Positions 23,101 to 34,243 of a stretch of DNA of 64,000 bases are shown one piece after another. Made by a program: the position numbers and the translations under genes. Source of the stretch: Pseudofabraea citricarpa (Eukaryota > Ascomycota > Leotiomycetes > Helotiales > Dermateaceae); assembly GCA_029641185.1 (NCBI GenBank), contig JAPWGK010000011.1, positions 806,001-870,000 on the forward strand. Reading direction: 5' to 3'. The first letter of the stretch is position 1, and each line of letters opens with the position of its first letter. The notes beneath the pieces are model-generated. The model ran no database searches and had not been told where the DNA came from. It saw only the letters and a list, made by a program, of their open reading frames with translations.

Positions 23101-24496
23101 CCCAGGAGGGGTATTTATATCGTGGAAACCACTAGCATCCACACTAATCTCATCGTTGCTGCTCTATGAAAATGAACTTCAAGTTACAAGAATGTCGTAA
23201 TTCGACGACTGCTTCTGCTTAGGACAGTAGGTACATACCCGCGGTACCACAAAACTGGTAGCCGCGAACTAACCCGCCAAAACCAGCCATCGGTACCTCA
23301 GAGGGTGCATGGGAACACGTTATGAGTAGACTGCAGGTGCCTTCCACAGCCTACCCTACGGGCTTTGGAAGATGTTCAAGAACCTTTGGATGGAGTGTTG
23401 TGGAACCTAAGCGAGCTAATGTTGCTTGGTCATGGTTTAGTTCCTGAACTTATTCTAATGGGTGCAGCCGATGTGTCGCATTCCGATTATGGTCACAATA
23501 TGTGAGTTATTATTATTACCAATGAATTTTCTGCAGGTTTCTGGCGCGAGAACTGTGATCCATGTAGTTCCTTCCCGGGCGTAAAAATTTGCCGTCCTCA
23601 TAACCAGAACTAAAGCTATCCAAAGGGTAAGAGCTAGGGGTTAGTTTTCTGTGTTAGATGGAGACGATTCATGTGAGGTACTAACAACCCAAGCGCCAAC
23701 TTCTATCGCACGGATCAGGTGAACATCGAAAAAGCCAAACAAGCTTGAAAAGTTAAGCGACCGCAACCCTCGGCCACCAAGTCACTTGACCGAAATACTA
23801 AATCTTTCTAGAGATCTCTGAAGTCTAAAGTTAGATCCTAAGTTTAGATCGGATGAGCCTTCGTGTGCTATCTAAAAAAGGTTGAAATCTTCTGTGCGAG
23901 AAAGCGCTTTATGGCACCGGGAAATAAATCTTCGTTCTGAGAAACATATTCTCTCAAGGGGCTCTCGAAAAAACAAGGGCCACTTCAGTCTAGATAGATG
24001 ATGCTAAAAATTCAGAAACGCCAATATCTACAATAGTAATTTCACTTTTCATCAGAATATGCCGACCTTCCACGCGTGAGAAAAATCCCGTTTTAAGGAA
24101 ATGCAATATTCTCCTCTGAAAAGCGTCGACTCTCCCAACTGCCAACTGTTGAAGTCTAAAAATGCAGGGCGCTTCGCGCGATTCTCTCTCGAAATTCATC
24201 GGCACCTTTATGGCTACGAGTGATGGATCCCGAACTCAGACGGACACGGATCCACGCCACAGCTTACCGCTCTCTGGGTTCACTTGCTTCGGCACTTGTA
24301 AGCGCGCAGGCTAATCTCGGCGACCCTTTCTGATGATGGTTCGCACACACACATTCAAACGAATCTTTCAAGTGCAGCTCTCCAATAGGATGTCAGAGAA
24401 TTTTGCCCACGCTGTAGGGACCTTGACCGAAGTTTTATGAATGATGGGTATGGAAGGTGATGGATAGCGGTATAATTATGGAGGTATTAAGATGAG

Positions 24497-24499
<3 letters not shown>
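23101..24499. other. Gene-free DNA
   Basis: No supported gene. Scattered short frames have many stops. It leads into the poly-G tract. Confidence 0.45.

Positions 24500-24531
<32 letters not shown>
24500..24531. repeat. Homopolymer of 32 G
   Basis: An uninterrupted run of 32 G residues on the plus strand between AGATT and TTGCTCG. The exact length in such a run is uncertain in any assembly. It can form a G-quadruplex. Confidence 0.9.
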
Positions 24532-24533
<2 letters not shown>

Positions 24534-24997
24534 GCTCGTAGAACAATCTACCGGCAAGAAATTTGGAATTCAAAAACTCACGAGAACCGAGTTGAAAAGC
24601 AAAATGGAGTATTTGAAATAGGAGGAATTCTTCAAAAGGCTGAGGATGGAGACAAATTGTGTATAATGTCTGAATTTGTAGGATAGTATGGCTCTGAAGG
24701 TTGCTATGAATCAATTGATCACGGAAACTAAATCTATCAGGAGGGGAGCATTTGAGAAAACATGGTGCGTCAAAATCGTTGATTGACGTGGCTCGAAAGG
24801 ACTGAAGAGCGGCCCTCAATATCGGTAGAACATATTACGCGATTCGTGCAAATCTCCGGTATCCTTTTCCTCATAAAAGACCCAAACAAAATACCGTGTG
24901 AAATCTATCCGATCGACTATGGTGGCCAAAAGTCCTTGCGTTGGTTCCCAAAATACTCAAACTCCTAAATTGCATACCAACCAAACTCTGCAACGTT
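24532..24997. other. Intergenic
   Basis: No gene supported. Frames reading out of the G run are translations of poly-glycine or poly-proline and are not called. Confidence 0.45.
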
Positions 24998-25348
24998 TTA
25001 TACGCCCGTCGAACCAATGGACTTGCCAGCAATCGGGTACTGCGTTCCCTTTTCTGAGGATAGCGAATTGTCGATGGTGTCTAACATTAGGGGGGCATGG
25101 TCTTGGTAAGGCGATGGTAGTTGGTCGTAGGTTTGATAAGGAGGAGGTACTGTGTGTGTCGAATATTGGAAGGCCGATTCGCAAATCTCTTCTTTCCAAA
25201 CATATGTCGATTCTAAATCTTGCTCTCGGGATTCTCTTTGGGCTCTCTTGCGAATTAAAGAGCTGACGATGAACACGAGGAGGACGTAAAGAGCGATGAA
25301 TCCAATGATGGCCAAGATCGCGATACCATATCTGTGACGTTGGTTCAT
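24998..25348 (-). CDS. Short bitopic membrane protein with PPxY motif (116 aa)
   Basis: The frame extends upstream to 25474, but the start at 25348 (MNQRHRYG) puts the single membrane segment (about residues 8-30, IAILAIIGFIALYVLLVFIV) right after a short polar N-terminus, as expected for a signal anchor. A basic stretch IRKRAQRESRE follows, then a cytosolic tail of about 75 residues. The tail contains VPPPYQTY, a PPxY motif of the kind bound by WW domains of Rsp5/Nedd4 ligases, and LPSPYQ. A ligase-adaptor or cargo role is inference from that motif. No family is recognised. The gene is divergent from a similar-sized one-TM gene at 26039. Confidence 0.55.
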   Translation of the reverse strand: MNQRHRYGIAILAIIGFIALYVLLVFIVSSLIRKRAQRESREQDLESTYVWKEEICESAFQYSTHTVPPPYQTYDQLPSPYQDHAPLMLDTIDNSLSSEKGTQYPIAGKSIGSTGV

Positions 25349-26038
25349 CTTGGTGGAGCTTTGCAAAGTTGAAATGCGTCGATTTGTTGCGATGATGTGT
25401 TTGCTGATCTGCGAGGCAAATTCTTTCTGGCTGACGAGGGGCTTTGCGCGCCGAATTCCGAGAAATGGTGCCATAGTTGTCAGATGGGGATGACTGGTGG
25501 CTGAGTTATCTGTCGATGAAAGAAGATTGAGAAGGGAAATGTTTTACGCGCTGTTTGTGTTCGCGTTCGCGTCTGGGCTAAAAGGTGAATCTGAGTATCA
25601 AAACGCGCAGCTCTCGCAGCTTTCCTCACAAAGGCCCCCCACAAAGTTCCACGAGACTTGGTTGTATTAATTGTCGAAGGATTGACGAGGAAGAGGCTGA
25701 TAGAGGAAGAGGTTCCAGTTGTGGTCTTGTCGAGTTCGCTTAAAAGAATAGAAAGGGTGAAAGGTTCAAGGAGTTGGCTATGTGCGGCTCTTGACTCGAA
25801 GGCCTTTTGGCCTAGCTAAATTAGCGTGGTTGAGCACCCGGAGTTAGGATATTGTGAATTGATTGCGTAGATGGTTCGGTCACACTAAAGCAAAGATCAC
25901 TCACTGCTGCAAGAGCTTCTTCGCTTAGATGGTGCTCTTGCCATGTGAACTAAACTTGGGCTCAGGACTCGAATGAAGATCCCGTAACAGCAACAATGTC
26001 GAGTTGCATGTAATTATATTCAGTCTTTCATTCATAAG
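25349..26038. promoter_or_regulatory. Shared divergent promoter region
   Basis: About 690 bp lie between the start codons of two divergently transcribed short membrane-protein genes. No specific binding sites were identified. Confidence 0.35.
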
Positions 26039-26557
26039 ATGGCCTCATCGGTGACCAACATCATTTCCAATTATCTACAAACCACACTTCCAAAAGTGTA
26101 CACTCATGCATCCGCGCTATTATCAGAAAGCAACAGCAATGCGGAAACAGCGAAACCACACAGAAAACTGAAGTTTCATGAGATCTTCTTGATAATTTCT
26201 ACCTGCTTTGTCGTCGTATTCCTCATAGTCACTTGTCTCATGACTTGCTTTCCCTGCGAAAGGAAGAAGAGGCGATTGCAGATTCTCAAGAACGATGCGG
26301 AGGCCTCTCCAGTTACTCAGTGCTCAACATGCTCAGCCATTTTGCCTACCTCATCGTATCGATCTCAAGCCACCAGCAACACTACATCCTCCACTGACCT
26401 GCAAAGTCCGCTACCGCCCGACGAAGAGGTCACGTCGAAGAGGAATATGCATGCTAAAGATGCTCGGAGTACAAGCACCTCGTTCCCAATCAACCAAACC
26501 TATTCTCATCCTCAAGTCCAAAAAGCTTGTGAAGGTTGCGGTTTACAGAACCCATAG
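26039..26557 (+). CDS. Single-pass membrane protein, hypothetical (172 aa)
   Basis: An intact 172-codon frame. One hydrophobic segment at about residues 49-70 (IFLIISTCFVVVFLIVTCLM) is followed by CFPCERKKRR, a cysteine pair plus basic cluster typical of palmitoylated juxtamembrane regions. The tail has two CxxC pairs (CSTCSA and CEGCGL), a serine/threonine-rich linker and a charged middle. The N-terminus has no cleavable signal peptide. No known family. It pairs head to head with the one-TM gene at 24998, which suggests possible co-regulation. Confidence 0.55.
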   Translation: MASSVTNIISNYLQTTLPKVYTHASALLSESNSNAETAKPHRKLKFHEIFLIISTCFVVVFLIVTCLMTCFPCERKKRRLQILKNDAEASPVTQCSTCSAILPTSSYRSQATSNTTSSTDLQSPLPPDEEVTSKRNMHAKDARSTSTSFPINQTYSHPQVQKACEGCGLQNP

Positions 26558-26843
26558 TTCTCGCAGAGACAAAGAGAGAAATGGGCTAGTTATGGTACTG
26601 TGGAGGGATAACGGCCGCGAGGACTCCGCGAGACTGAAAGACGTACGAATTGCCAGCACAACAAGATATATTTGTGCTTTTGGTAGCTGAGGGTACGCTC
26701 ACCGCTCTGAGTCTCTTATATGAAAATATATCCGGATGTGGGAAACGACACACGGCAGTAGGCGGGTTTGGAGAAGGAGACTTATCTCTAACTTTCAATG
26801 AACACTATCATTATCTATCTAGCTTTCTATGCGTGGTGTGAGT

Positions 26844-28590
26844 TTATGAGGCCAAAGACTTCTTGATGAGTTCCAACATTGCAGTCACTTTCTCCTCTTC
26901 AAGTCGTCGAGCGATCACAACTAGCCCTACGAGAGCATTCTCATGATTCTCAGGTTTACCATCTATAAATCACAGTAAGTCACTATCATCCAAAAAGGCG
27001 TACTTTACTGACAATAATCTGACACCTCCTTATCCAATTCCGAGATAGGTTTCCAATCTGCTGGCACGACGTCCTTCTCAAGGTCCACCTTTGTTACAGG
27101 GAATATTCCGGTTGTGAGATCAAAGAGTGGAGATAATACACCCCAGTGATGCTTTGACGAGGGTAGAGTTTAGCAATGGCAGACTTATGGAGACATCAAA
27201 GACTTACAGGATAGCCACGATCGTGTCTAATTGCTGGAAATGGAGTACTCGGCATGATCAGACCGTCGATTGGACGTCCAGTTCCTGTCTCATCTTCGGT
27301 CGCTTGCCATCTTTCAAGCCAAGCAATTTGAAGAGCAGTACGGCGCTGTTGATTTTGCCAGGTCTCGAAGACGCTCGCGGGTTTTGCATTTGCACTGTGT
27401 CCAAGCCAAGATTCGATATCCGGGTGCAGTGGCTCTCCAGATGCATCGGTATCTCGCTGGAACTCTTCGCCGCCATCTGCAGACCACATCTTGTTAATAA
27501 TCTGTGCTGCTTCGGTGTGCTCAGTTGGAGTGAAGTCAATTATCTCATGACCGGCTGCCAGAAGGGCCTTTTTGGTGATCTCCATGGCTCTTCGCAGAGG
27601 TGGTGTAGGCGTTACTGTTCCGTCACCCATTCCGAATCCGAAGCACAATTTCTCAGGAAGGACTTCTTCTTCAGTACGCCATGGAATTGGTACAGCTTGA
27701 GGATCATATAGCCAAGGCTTTTGAGCTGCGATGCTTGACATGAAGAGACGTATGTCTGCAGGAGATCTGCACATTGGCCCGGCACACGAACGTACCGCTT
27801 CTTGACCGAGAAATGTATTGGCGACACGTTGATAGCTAACACGACCATGAGAAGGTCTCAAGCCATACAGTCCGGTGAACGAGCAAGGATGCCGAATGCT
27901 CCCTCCAATATCAGTCCCAACACCCAGAAAGCTTCCTCTGAAAGTCACCAGGCAAGATTCTCCACCTGATGAGCCTCCAGTCGTCAGATCTCGGTTTCGG
28001 GGATTGCAAGTTCTACCGAAGAGGTTGTTGACCGACTCTCCCATCATCAACGTCGTTGGGATATTGGTCTTGACATATGGAATCGCTCCCGCGGAACAGA
28101 GCAACGCGATGAGTGTCGAATCCTCGGATGCTGGTTTATTCGCCCATGCAACATATCCAACGCTTGTGTCTAATCCTTTCAGATTGAATTGATCCTTGAA
28201 GCTGATCGGAAGGCCATGCAGAGGTCCCACAGTCCTGCCTTCTTTCTCGAAATAGGCATCTAGCTCTTTTGCACGTGCTATCGCCTGGTCAAAACAAATC
28301 TCTGTTATACAGTTCAGAAGCTGCTGTGCTACAGAAGCTCTTTTGCTGATCGCTTCAACGACAGTGACTGCCTTGAGTTCTCCCTTTGCAATCTTTTCCA
28401 CTATTTCAGATGCCGTGTATTCGGTGATGGTCAGCTCTTCAGACGTGAAGAACCCCGATGTTTTCGGCCAGTCCTGCACATCCCGTATCTCGTTGCTTGG
28501 CATTAAATTTGCTGGTATTCTCCATTGTTCTGGAATTTTATCTCCTCGTTTCCTTTGCTTCTCGGCAGCAATGTCAGTCCAGTGGGCCAT
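26844..28590 (-). CDS. Amidase (AmdS-type, amidase signature family)
   Basis: Three exons were inferred: 28590-27208, 27151-27013 and 26962-26844, about 546 residues, normal length. The amidase signature is complete: the catalytic lysine in YVKTNIPTTLM, the glycine/serine block TGGSSGGE, and the nucleophile region VGTDIGGSIRHP. This gives the Ser-cisSer-Lys triad of amide hydrolases such as acetamidase. The N-terminus MAHWTDIAAEKQRKRGDKIP matches fungal acetamidase-like enzymes. It probably releases ammonia from small amides in the cytosol. The exact substrate cannot be read. There is no sign of inactivation. Confidence 0.9.
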
Positions 28591-29334
28591 TGCAATACAA
28601 GCGGCGAATCAGTAGAGGATTTGATTTCTGAATGGAGAATACGGAGTAGATATCAGCAAACCTGGGATCGGCTAGTGGGGAGATAGGCGTTCTGCCTCGA
28701 CGTTAGTCATCAATAGATCGGCTCAAAGTGGGATGGCTTCATTCAATTATTAGCGACGCTGGTTTGGTTTTAGCCATACATGTTAGAACTACCTCTTTAT
28801 TCCGAGCCAAGATCAACTGTGTTGACATTGGTCTTTATAGCCTGCATAGCCATTGCAGCGTCTTTAGCAGAAGAAATCAGATCAACCTGTGAGTCCGGTT
28901 TTAGAATATGGCGTTTCCAAGGCTGTCACTGATGACGGCGGCGCTCTCGCCAAGACCCATCCAAGACCCATCGTACTGCACCACGTTGAACGAGGAGAAA
29001 AGAAAAACCATTGGAAATCATAGATAGCGATGAAGCCTTGGGCAGAGCGGGGTAAAGTAGGTATCCTGGTAAAAAGTGAGTCATTTAACGCTGGTTGGTG
29101 CCTGAACGTTCAAAGTGTTGGATTACTCGAGCCTTTTGGATTAGCTGTCCGGATACGATAACTATCAAAAAGTGGCAACACAAAATCTAGGCACCCACTC
29201 CATCGAATCAAGAATATTTCATGCTGATAACAGGATTTACTGGTACAAATACTCATTCCCTCCTCGATAACAAGTAAAGTAGAGAAAAATTTGTCTTGCG
29301 TAAACCCCCTTAATTTGCTTCTTCCCAAAACACA
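28591..29334. other. Divergent intergenic region
   Basis: This is the upstream region of the amidase (minus) and of the small gene at 29335 (plus). No coding frame is supported. Confidence 0.45.
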
Positions 29335-29718
29335 ATGTATGGTTTATGGCAGATCGACGATGGGAACCTCAGTTATTATTATACGGCCGAATCTACGGCG
29401 GATGGGATTTACTACCGATTGAAATCTCCATCAAATGATTTCCCTAGCGGCTTTTACAAGTCAGAAAGGTAGGAGAGAAATTTCCCTCCATAACTAAAAG
29501 CTAAGCTTTATCCCAGAGATGCTGCTATGGCTAGCTACAACCAACAACTGCAAATGGCACAAACTTCGGGTGATGAATCTAGGCGTGCGAGAGGGATGAG
29601 GGTGGATGATGACACCACGCTGCCATCACAAAGAATCAAGGAAGCTGCTGAAGCTGATGGTGGAATGGTTCTATCTTCTGGCGATTTGACAAGGAAGAAG
29701 CGCAAGGAGAAAAAGTAG
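29335..29718 (+). CDS. Small two-exon hypothetical protein (111 aa)
   Basis: Exon one is 29335-29468 (start MYGLWQIDDGNLSYYYTAES), then a 48-nt intron with GTAGGA donor and TATCCCAG acceptor, then exon two 29517-29718 (DAAMASYNQQLQMAQ..). The spliced frame ends in a lysine-rich tail (RKKRKEKK) that could be a nuclear signal. The middle is charged and probably disordered. No family is recognised. Correct phase across a clean short intron supports a true gene. Confidence 0.5.
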
Positions 29719-30229
29719 AGACCGATTTTTTGTTTAGGGAAGGAGTGCTGTCACTTGGTATTGGTCGTGCTTATGAACGTATAATTGAAGTACAGAATCT
29801 CTCTCGCTATATATTACACGACATTATATTATTGGCCTCTTTCAACAGTTCAAATAAAACGTTCTGTTTTCTCTTATAATATCGATGCAGATTTCAGCTT
29901 ATGGGGAGAAGCATTTCAATTGCCTTGTTGCATATACATAAACCATGTGACTTGGTATAAGGTGATTAGCTGAGTGCCTATCATAGTAAAATTTTATCTG
30001 TAATTGAGAACATCAATTTAAATCCTCCATCGACTGATTTAAAGGTAAATTTGTTAGGTTATTTCACTTCTTCTGGAAATGTCACGTGCTAAGAAATACG
30101 AGATAACAGGAGGAGGCTACTACGTGTATTTTTCAAACTGATAGATCCACCTTTAATAAACCTCAAATAACACCACCTTTCTTCTCCATCGCATCGCATC
30201 CAACACCCCGTCGATTTATTACGCCAGTT
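29719..30229. other. Intergenic
   Basis: AT-rich DNA with no supported frame. The last 100 bases are the likely 5' UTR and promoter of the kinase-like gene at 30230. Confidence 0.45.
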
Positions 30230-31864
30230 ATGTCGAACACCTTACCTCTCTTGAACAAAACCATCACCCTAAATGAGGCTCTTGATGATGATGACAATAT
30301 TCTTCCTCGGCTCGAGTATCCTCAAAAGAGAGGAGAGTTTTTCGACTACTTGGCGGGCTGCAAAGCTGAGATCGAGGGAATTGTCTGCTTTCATCTCAAT
30401 ATAACCAAGTGTCGAGTTGGCAGTCGAGAACTATGGTTCTCTGGGAGCTTCAATGTTTGCATACCTGTATACATCAGCCCGCCCGACATGGGGGCTAACA
30501 AAGTGGGCTCAGTGCTTGTTCGAATCCCTTTGCCGTTTAAGATCGGGGAAGAAAAGTTTCCAGGCAACGCAGAAGAAAAGCTGCGATGTGAGCTTGCTTC
30601 ATATTTATGGATGCAAGAAAACTGTCCTGGTGTCGCTATACCTTTTCTCTATGGATTTGGGTTTAGAGGCGGTAAAACGGTATATCCTTCTCGTTTGCAT
30701 TTGTATTTCTGCTGACGTTTTTTATCTTAGTTCACCGCACCAGAGAATGTTTCTCCCAGTACTGGAGAACGATGTATGCCATCTCGATACTTGATTCATA
30801 CACGTCAGACCCCTTTGGAGACGGGTTATATGGTCATAAGCAGGATTTCTGGGCAAATGCTCTCTAATACTTGGGAGGGCCTCCAGCACGATCAGACTCG
30901 CCGCAAAAATCTATTTCACGATCTAGCTCGCATTACACTCCAACTTAGCAAAACAACACTACCCAGAATTGGTTCTCTCACGGTCAATGACCAAGGCTCT
31001 ATTACTTTGACTAATCGGCCTTTAATTCTCCAGCTCCAGTTATTGGAGAACGAAGGTGTTGCAAGCAATATCAGTAGAGACTATACCTACTCAGCGGTAG
31101 AGCCATACCTCCTGGATTTCCTAAGTTTTCATGACAGTCGTATTCACAATCAGCCAAATTCTATCCACAGTGAAAATGATGGCCGGCAACAACTGGCTGC
31201 TTTGACAATGATGCGGGCAACTATGCATCACTTTATCGATCGTGATTTGCGACACGGGCCATTTGTATTTACACTCACAGACCTTCATCAGAGCAACATT
31301 TTCGTTGATGATGAATGGCACGTGACTGGCATAATTGATTTGGAGTGGTCAGCTTCTCTCCCGGTCCAAATGCAATGCCCTCCACATTGGCTTACTGGTC
31401 GAGGTATCGATGAGCTGGAGCCCGGGGAACATCTAGATTTATTTGATCGACGTGTCACCGAATATATCGATGCTTTGGCGGAGGTAGAGAATGAAGAAAA
31501 GTTGGCTGGGGATGGTTTGCTTCTGGCTCCTATCATGCGGAAAACATGGGCTTCGGGAAGCTTCTGGTACTTTCACGCCGTAGGAAGTCCGAAGGGGCTG
31601 TTTAACGTTTTCACCCAACACATCCAGCCACTGTTTTGTTTAGAGCACACTAAGATGCGCATATTTGATGAAGTTGTCAGTCCATATTGGGGCATCGGTG
31701 CATCGGATCTGATCAAGGCCAAGGTTCAAGAAGACGAAAATTACCAAAATCGATTGAGACAGCGTTTCTCACGAGTTCCGAAGGCGGAAGAACAGGAAAC
31801 CGTGGGCAAGAGTTACAACGAGATAGACGTTCAGGTTGCAAAAATAGAGCTGAACAGATCTTAG
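30230..31864 (+). CDS. Aminoglycoside-phosphotransferase-like kinase (fungal APH family)
   Basis: Two exons, 30230-30679 and 30731-31864, give 527 residues. The N-lobe contains GSVLVRIPLPFKIGEEKFPG and a conserved helix EEKLRCELASYLWMQENCPG. The C-lobe has the catalytic loop TLTDLHQSNIFVD and metal-binding strand VTGIIDLEWSA, the APH-type equivalents of HGDxxxxN and DFG (here TDLHQSN and DLE). The C-terminal half is helical. Families of this kind are expanded in Pezizomycotina; their substrates are mostly unknown and antibiotic resistance should not be assumed. It sits in a part of the window with several other kinase-like genes. Confidence 0.85.
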
Positions 31865-32018
31865 TTCATGCGAGGAAAGGGTTGGATCGATTCTGATCGC
31901 TATATTCTTTTGTTCCCGGGGATATTGAGATACGAAAATCTATAGCATATAAACTCCATCGTCTGTGACCTTGAGATAACACCACCCTCATCTGCAGTGA
32001 AAAATGCTATAGACCTAT

Positions 32019-32993
32019 TTACAAAGTGAGTAAAGCGATACCGCGGTTCTGCTCAAGAGATAAAAACGTACCGACACCGCGCCAACTGATCATGAAATAG
32101 TAGCCTGCTCCTCGAAGAGCTTTCAGATTCTTCTGGGGGAGGTTTAGATCATCTTTGATTGCAGCACAAATTGGCCGTGGCTGGTCAAGAGCATAAGTCA
32201 TCAAACTGGTTGGCAGAAATGACGCATGTTCAAAGTCAACAATATAGAGCTCCCCAGAAGACGTGCGGATAAAGTTGCCTTCGTAAAGATCCGAAAAACA
32301 GAAGCACAGTTTTTCTCCTGTAAAATCGATACTGACTTTCTGTCCTTGCTGTCCTTGCTGTCCTTGCTGTCTATTTGCAACCTATGAAGAAGTAAGCATA
32401 TATAGCCTCACGGGTAGAATAAGCAGAACACCTACTGCGGTTATGTGCTTTTCAAGATGGGCAACTGAATCGTACTTGATTGATGCTATTGTGTTTTTGA
32501 ATATCGGATGTTTGATTATTCCACCACCAACAGGTCCAGGTGTTGCATCCACAGGTACATCGATGGAAAGAAACATCTGCATCGCCCTGGTTATCTGGCT
32601 ATAGCATTCTGCAAGACAATCGGATGCTCCATCATCGGTCAACAAATCCTTGATAGTTTGGCCGTGCACGTATTCCATGACAATATAAACCATACCAGAC
32701 CGGGAAAAAACACGATAGATTTCTGGGATCCGTATATCAGGAGTTCCCTGATCAAGCTTGTGCAATGCATTGTATGCAAATTCTTGATTCCGTGCCTCTT
32801 CTAGCATACCTTCGTCGTCGGGCGCAAATTTGATAAACGCCTGTGGATCAGTGGAAGATGGAAAGACAGCACATTTTAGCCTGTAATGGCCGTTGTTCGC
32901 GGCAGACTGGGATTCGCAAGCCGCGATAATATCATCATCGCTGTATGCTCGGGATATGAAAGCTGACGGGCCCTTTGGTCTAATTGTTGTCAT
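32019..32993 (-). CDS. APH-like kinase, second copy type
   Basis: Two exons, 32993-32436 and 32381-32019 (54-nt intron), encode about 306 residues. VYIVMEYVHGQTIKDLL is the hinge. FCFSDLYEGNFIRTSSG with YIVDFEHASF supplies the catalytic Asp/Asn and metal Asp, so the site looks complete. An insertion QQGQQGQQGQ directly after the intron comes from a triplicated 9-mer. The end is uncertain: a good GTACGT donor at about 32066 could remove the last residues (FLSLEQNRGIALLTL) and join a further exon. Convergent with the APH-like gene at 30230, 154 bp apart. Confidence 0.8.
32341..32367. repeat. Triplicated 9-mer inside a kinase exon
   Basis: TGTCCTTGC occurs three times in tandem. On the coding (minus) strand it adds repeated QQG to the protein just inside exon two. 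Confidence 0.8.
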
Positions 32994-34243
32994 TGTCGCG
33001 TTGTATCTTATAAGAATTAAGCAGAGAGCGTAGAGAGCGAGTTAATGTGTTCACAAGTAGACAAGAATGCACGAAAAAGTCTGGTGGTCAAGGCGCTAAG
33101 GATCAAGGCTTCCGTGATTGAGGTAACAATCAAAAGGTGTAGTATGTCATTCCTAAGTCAGAGTATCGCAGTTAGAAACAATTCTTTAGTATCGCTTGCA
33201 GATACGATGTGACGGCTGTTCTAGGAGAGCCAATGCGTCACTTGACATATTGTATTTGCAAAGCACAGAATATAGAAACACTACTAGCAGAGTCACAAGC
33301 ACACATATCTATAGTGCCTTAATCCTACTAGTAGATGGCAAAGTCCCGTGAACACTAGCTTACTGGCTTATTGGCGGGAAGAATTCTGAAGCTAAGTCAA
33401 ATTTCTTAGTTGGTCTACTTAGCAAGAGTAACCTCTCTGCGTTCCGAGTACGTTGCTCCGGACAAACACGGGACCCGGCGACACGTCTACGCCAAAATGT
33501 TCAAGTAGCAAGATAACAAGAAGCTCCCAATCAAACTCCTAAGCTCTAGTGCAGTGGTAAAGAACTGCGAGTTAAGTCTGACAATCTCTCCTGGTAGCGT
33601 CGTCCTTGCAGCTTAGTACCTGGGGAGTTATTCTAGCGCGTTGATGGATCTGGTTACACATGTTTAAAACTCTCAGCAGGCCTGGGGTTTATAAGGATGG
33701 TCAGTTCAAACCACTGGCTGTCCGGACTTTCGGGTTTTTTGGGCCCTTCCCCCTTTTCGCACCTCGTTTTTCTTTTAAGCGAACATGTGCCCTTTGAGTC
33801 ACCTGAGCTGAACATCCATTCTCAGCAGCCATCGAGGGGATTAGTCAGATGTACTATACTATTCTTCAAAACAGAACCTAAGTAGTCTGTGAATCATTCT
33901 AAAATTGCTAAGAGTAAGTAGATGTCCAGGTTGTTTGTAACTCGCAACTTAGTGGGACTGGTTTTGTCACCTTTTGACGATATTTACTCTCGTGTTATTT
34001 CGTTTCGATTTTATCCAGCTATAACTATTGATTTTATATATCAACTATCTTTACTTCTACAAATTGGATGCTCGCGATAATCAGAGTAAACATACTAGTG
34101 GGGGTCATACGCATAACATGAAGAATTAATTTGAGATCTAGGTTAGGAACTAGGCCCAGGAAAACGGGGTCTTAAAAAGTAGATTTATTAAGTACAGGGA
34201 TGCCTAAGAGAACCTGAACTGCATGTCATATTTTTCACTGCCG
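32994..34243. other. Gene-free stretch
   Basis: No supported coding frame and no clear tRNA. A TGCAGTGGTAAAGA word near 33550 resembles a tRNA D-arm, but the rest of a cloverleaf is missing. Confidence 0.45.

Noticed and set aside
24487..24819. Frames with poly-Gly or poly-Pro tracts
   Set aside because: They are only translations of the 32-G homopolymer.
30230..32993. Antibiotic resistance role for the APH-like genes
   Set aside because: Fungal members of this fold are numerous and mostly of unknown substrate; nothing in the sequence points to aminoglycosides.
33541..33620. Possible tRNA (D-arm-like TGCAGTGGTAAAGA)
   Set aside because: No acceptor stem pairing and no GTTCRANNC T-loop follow.
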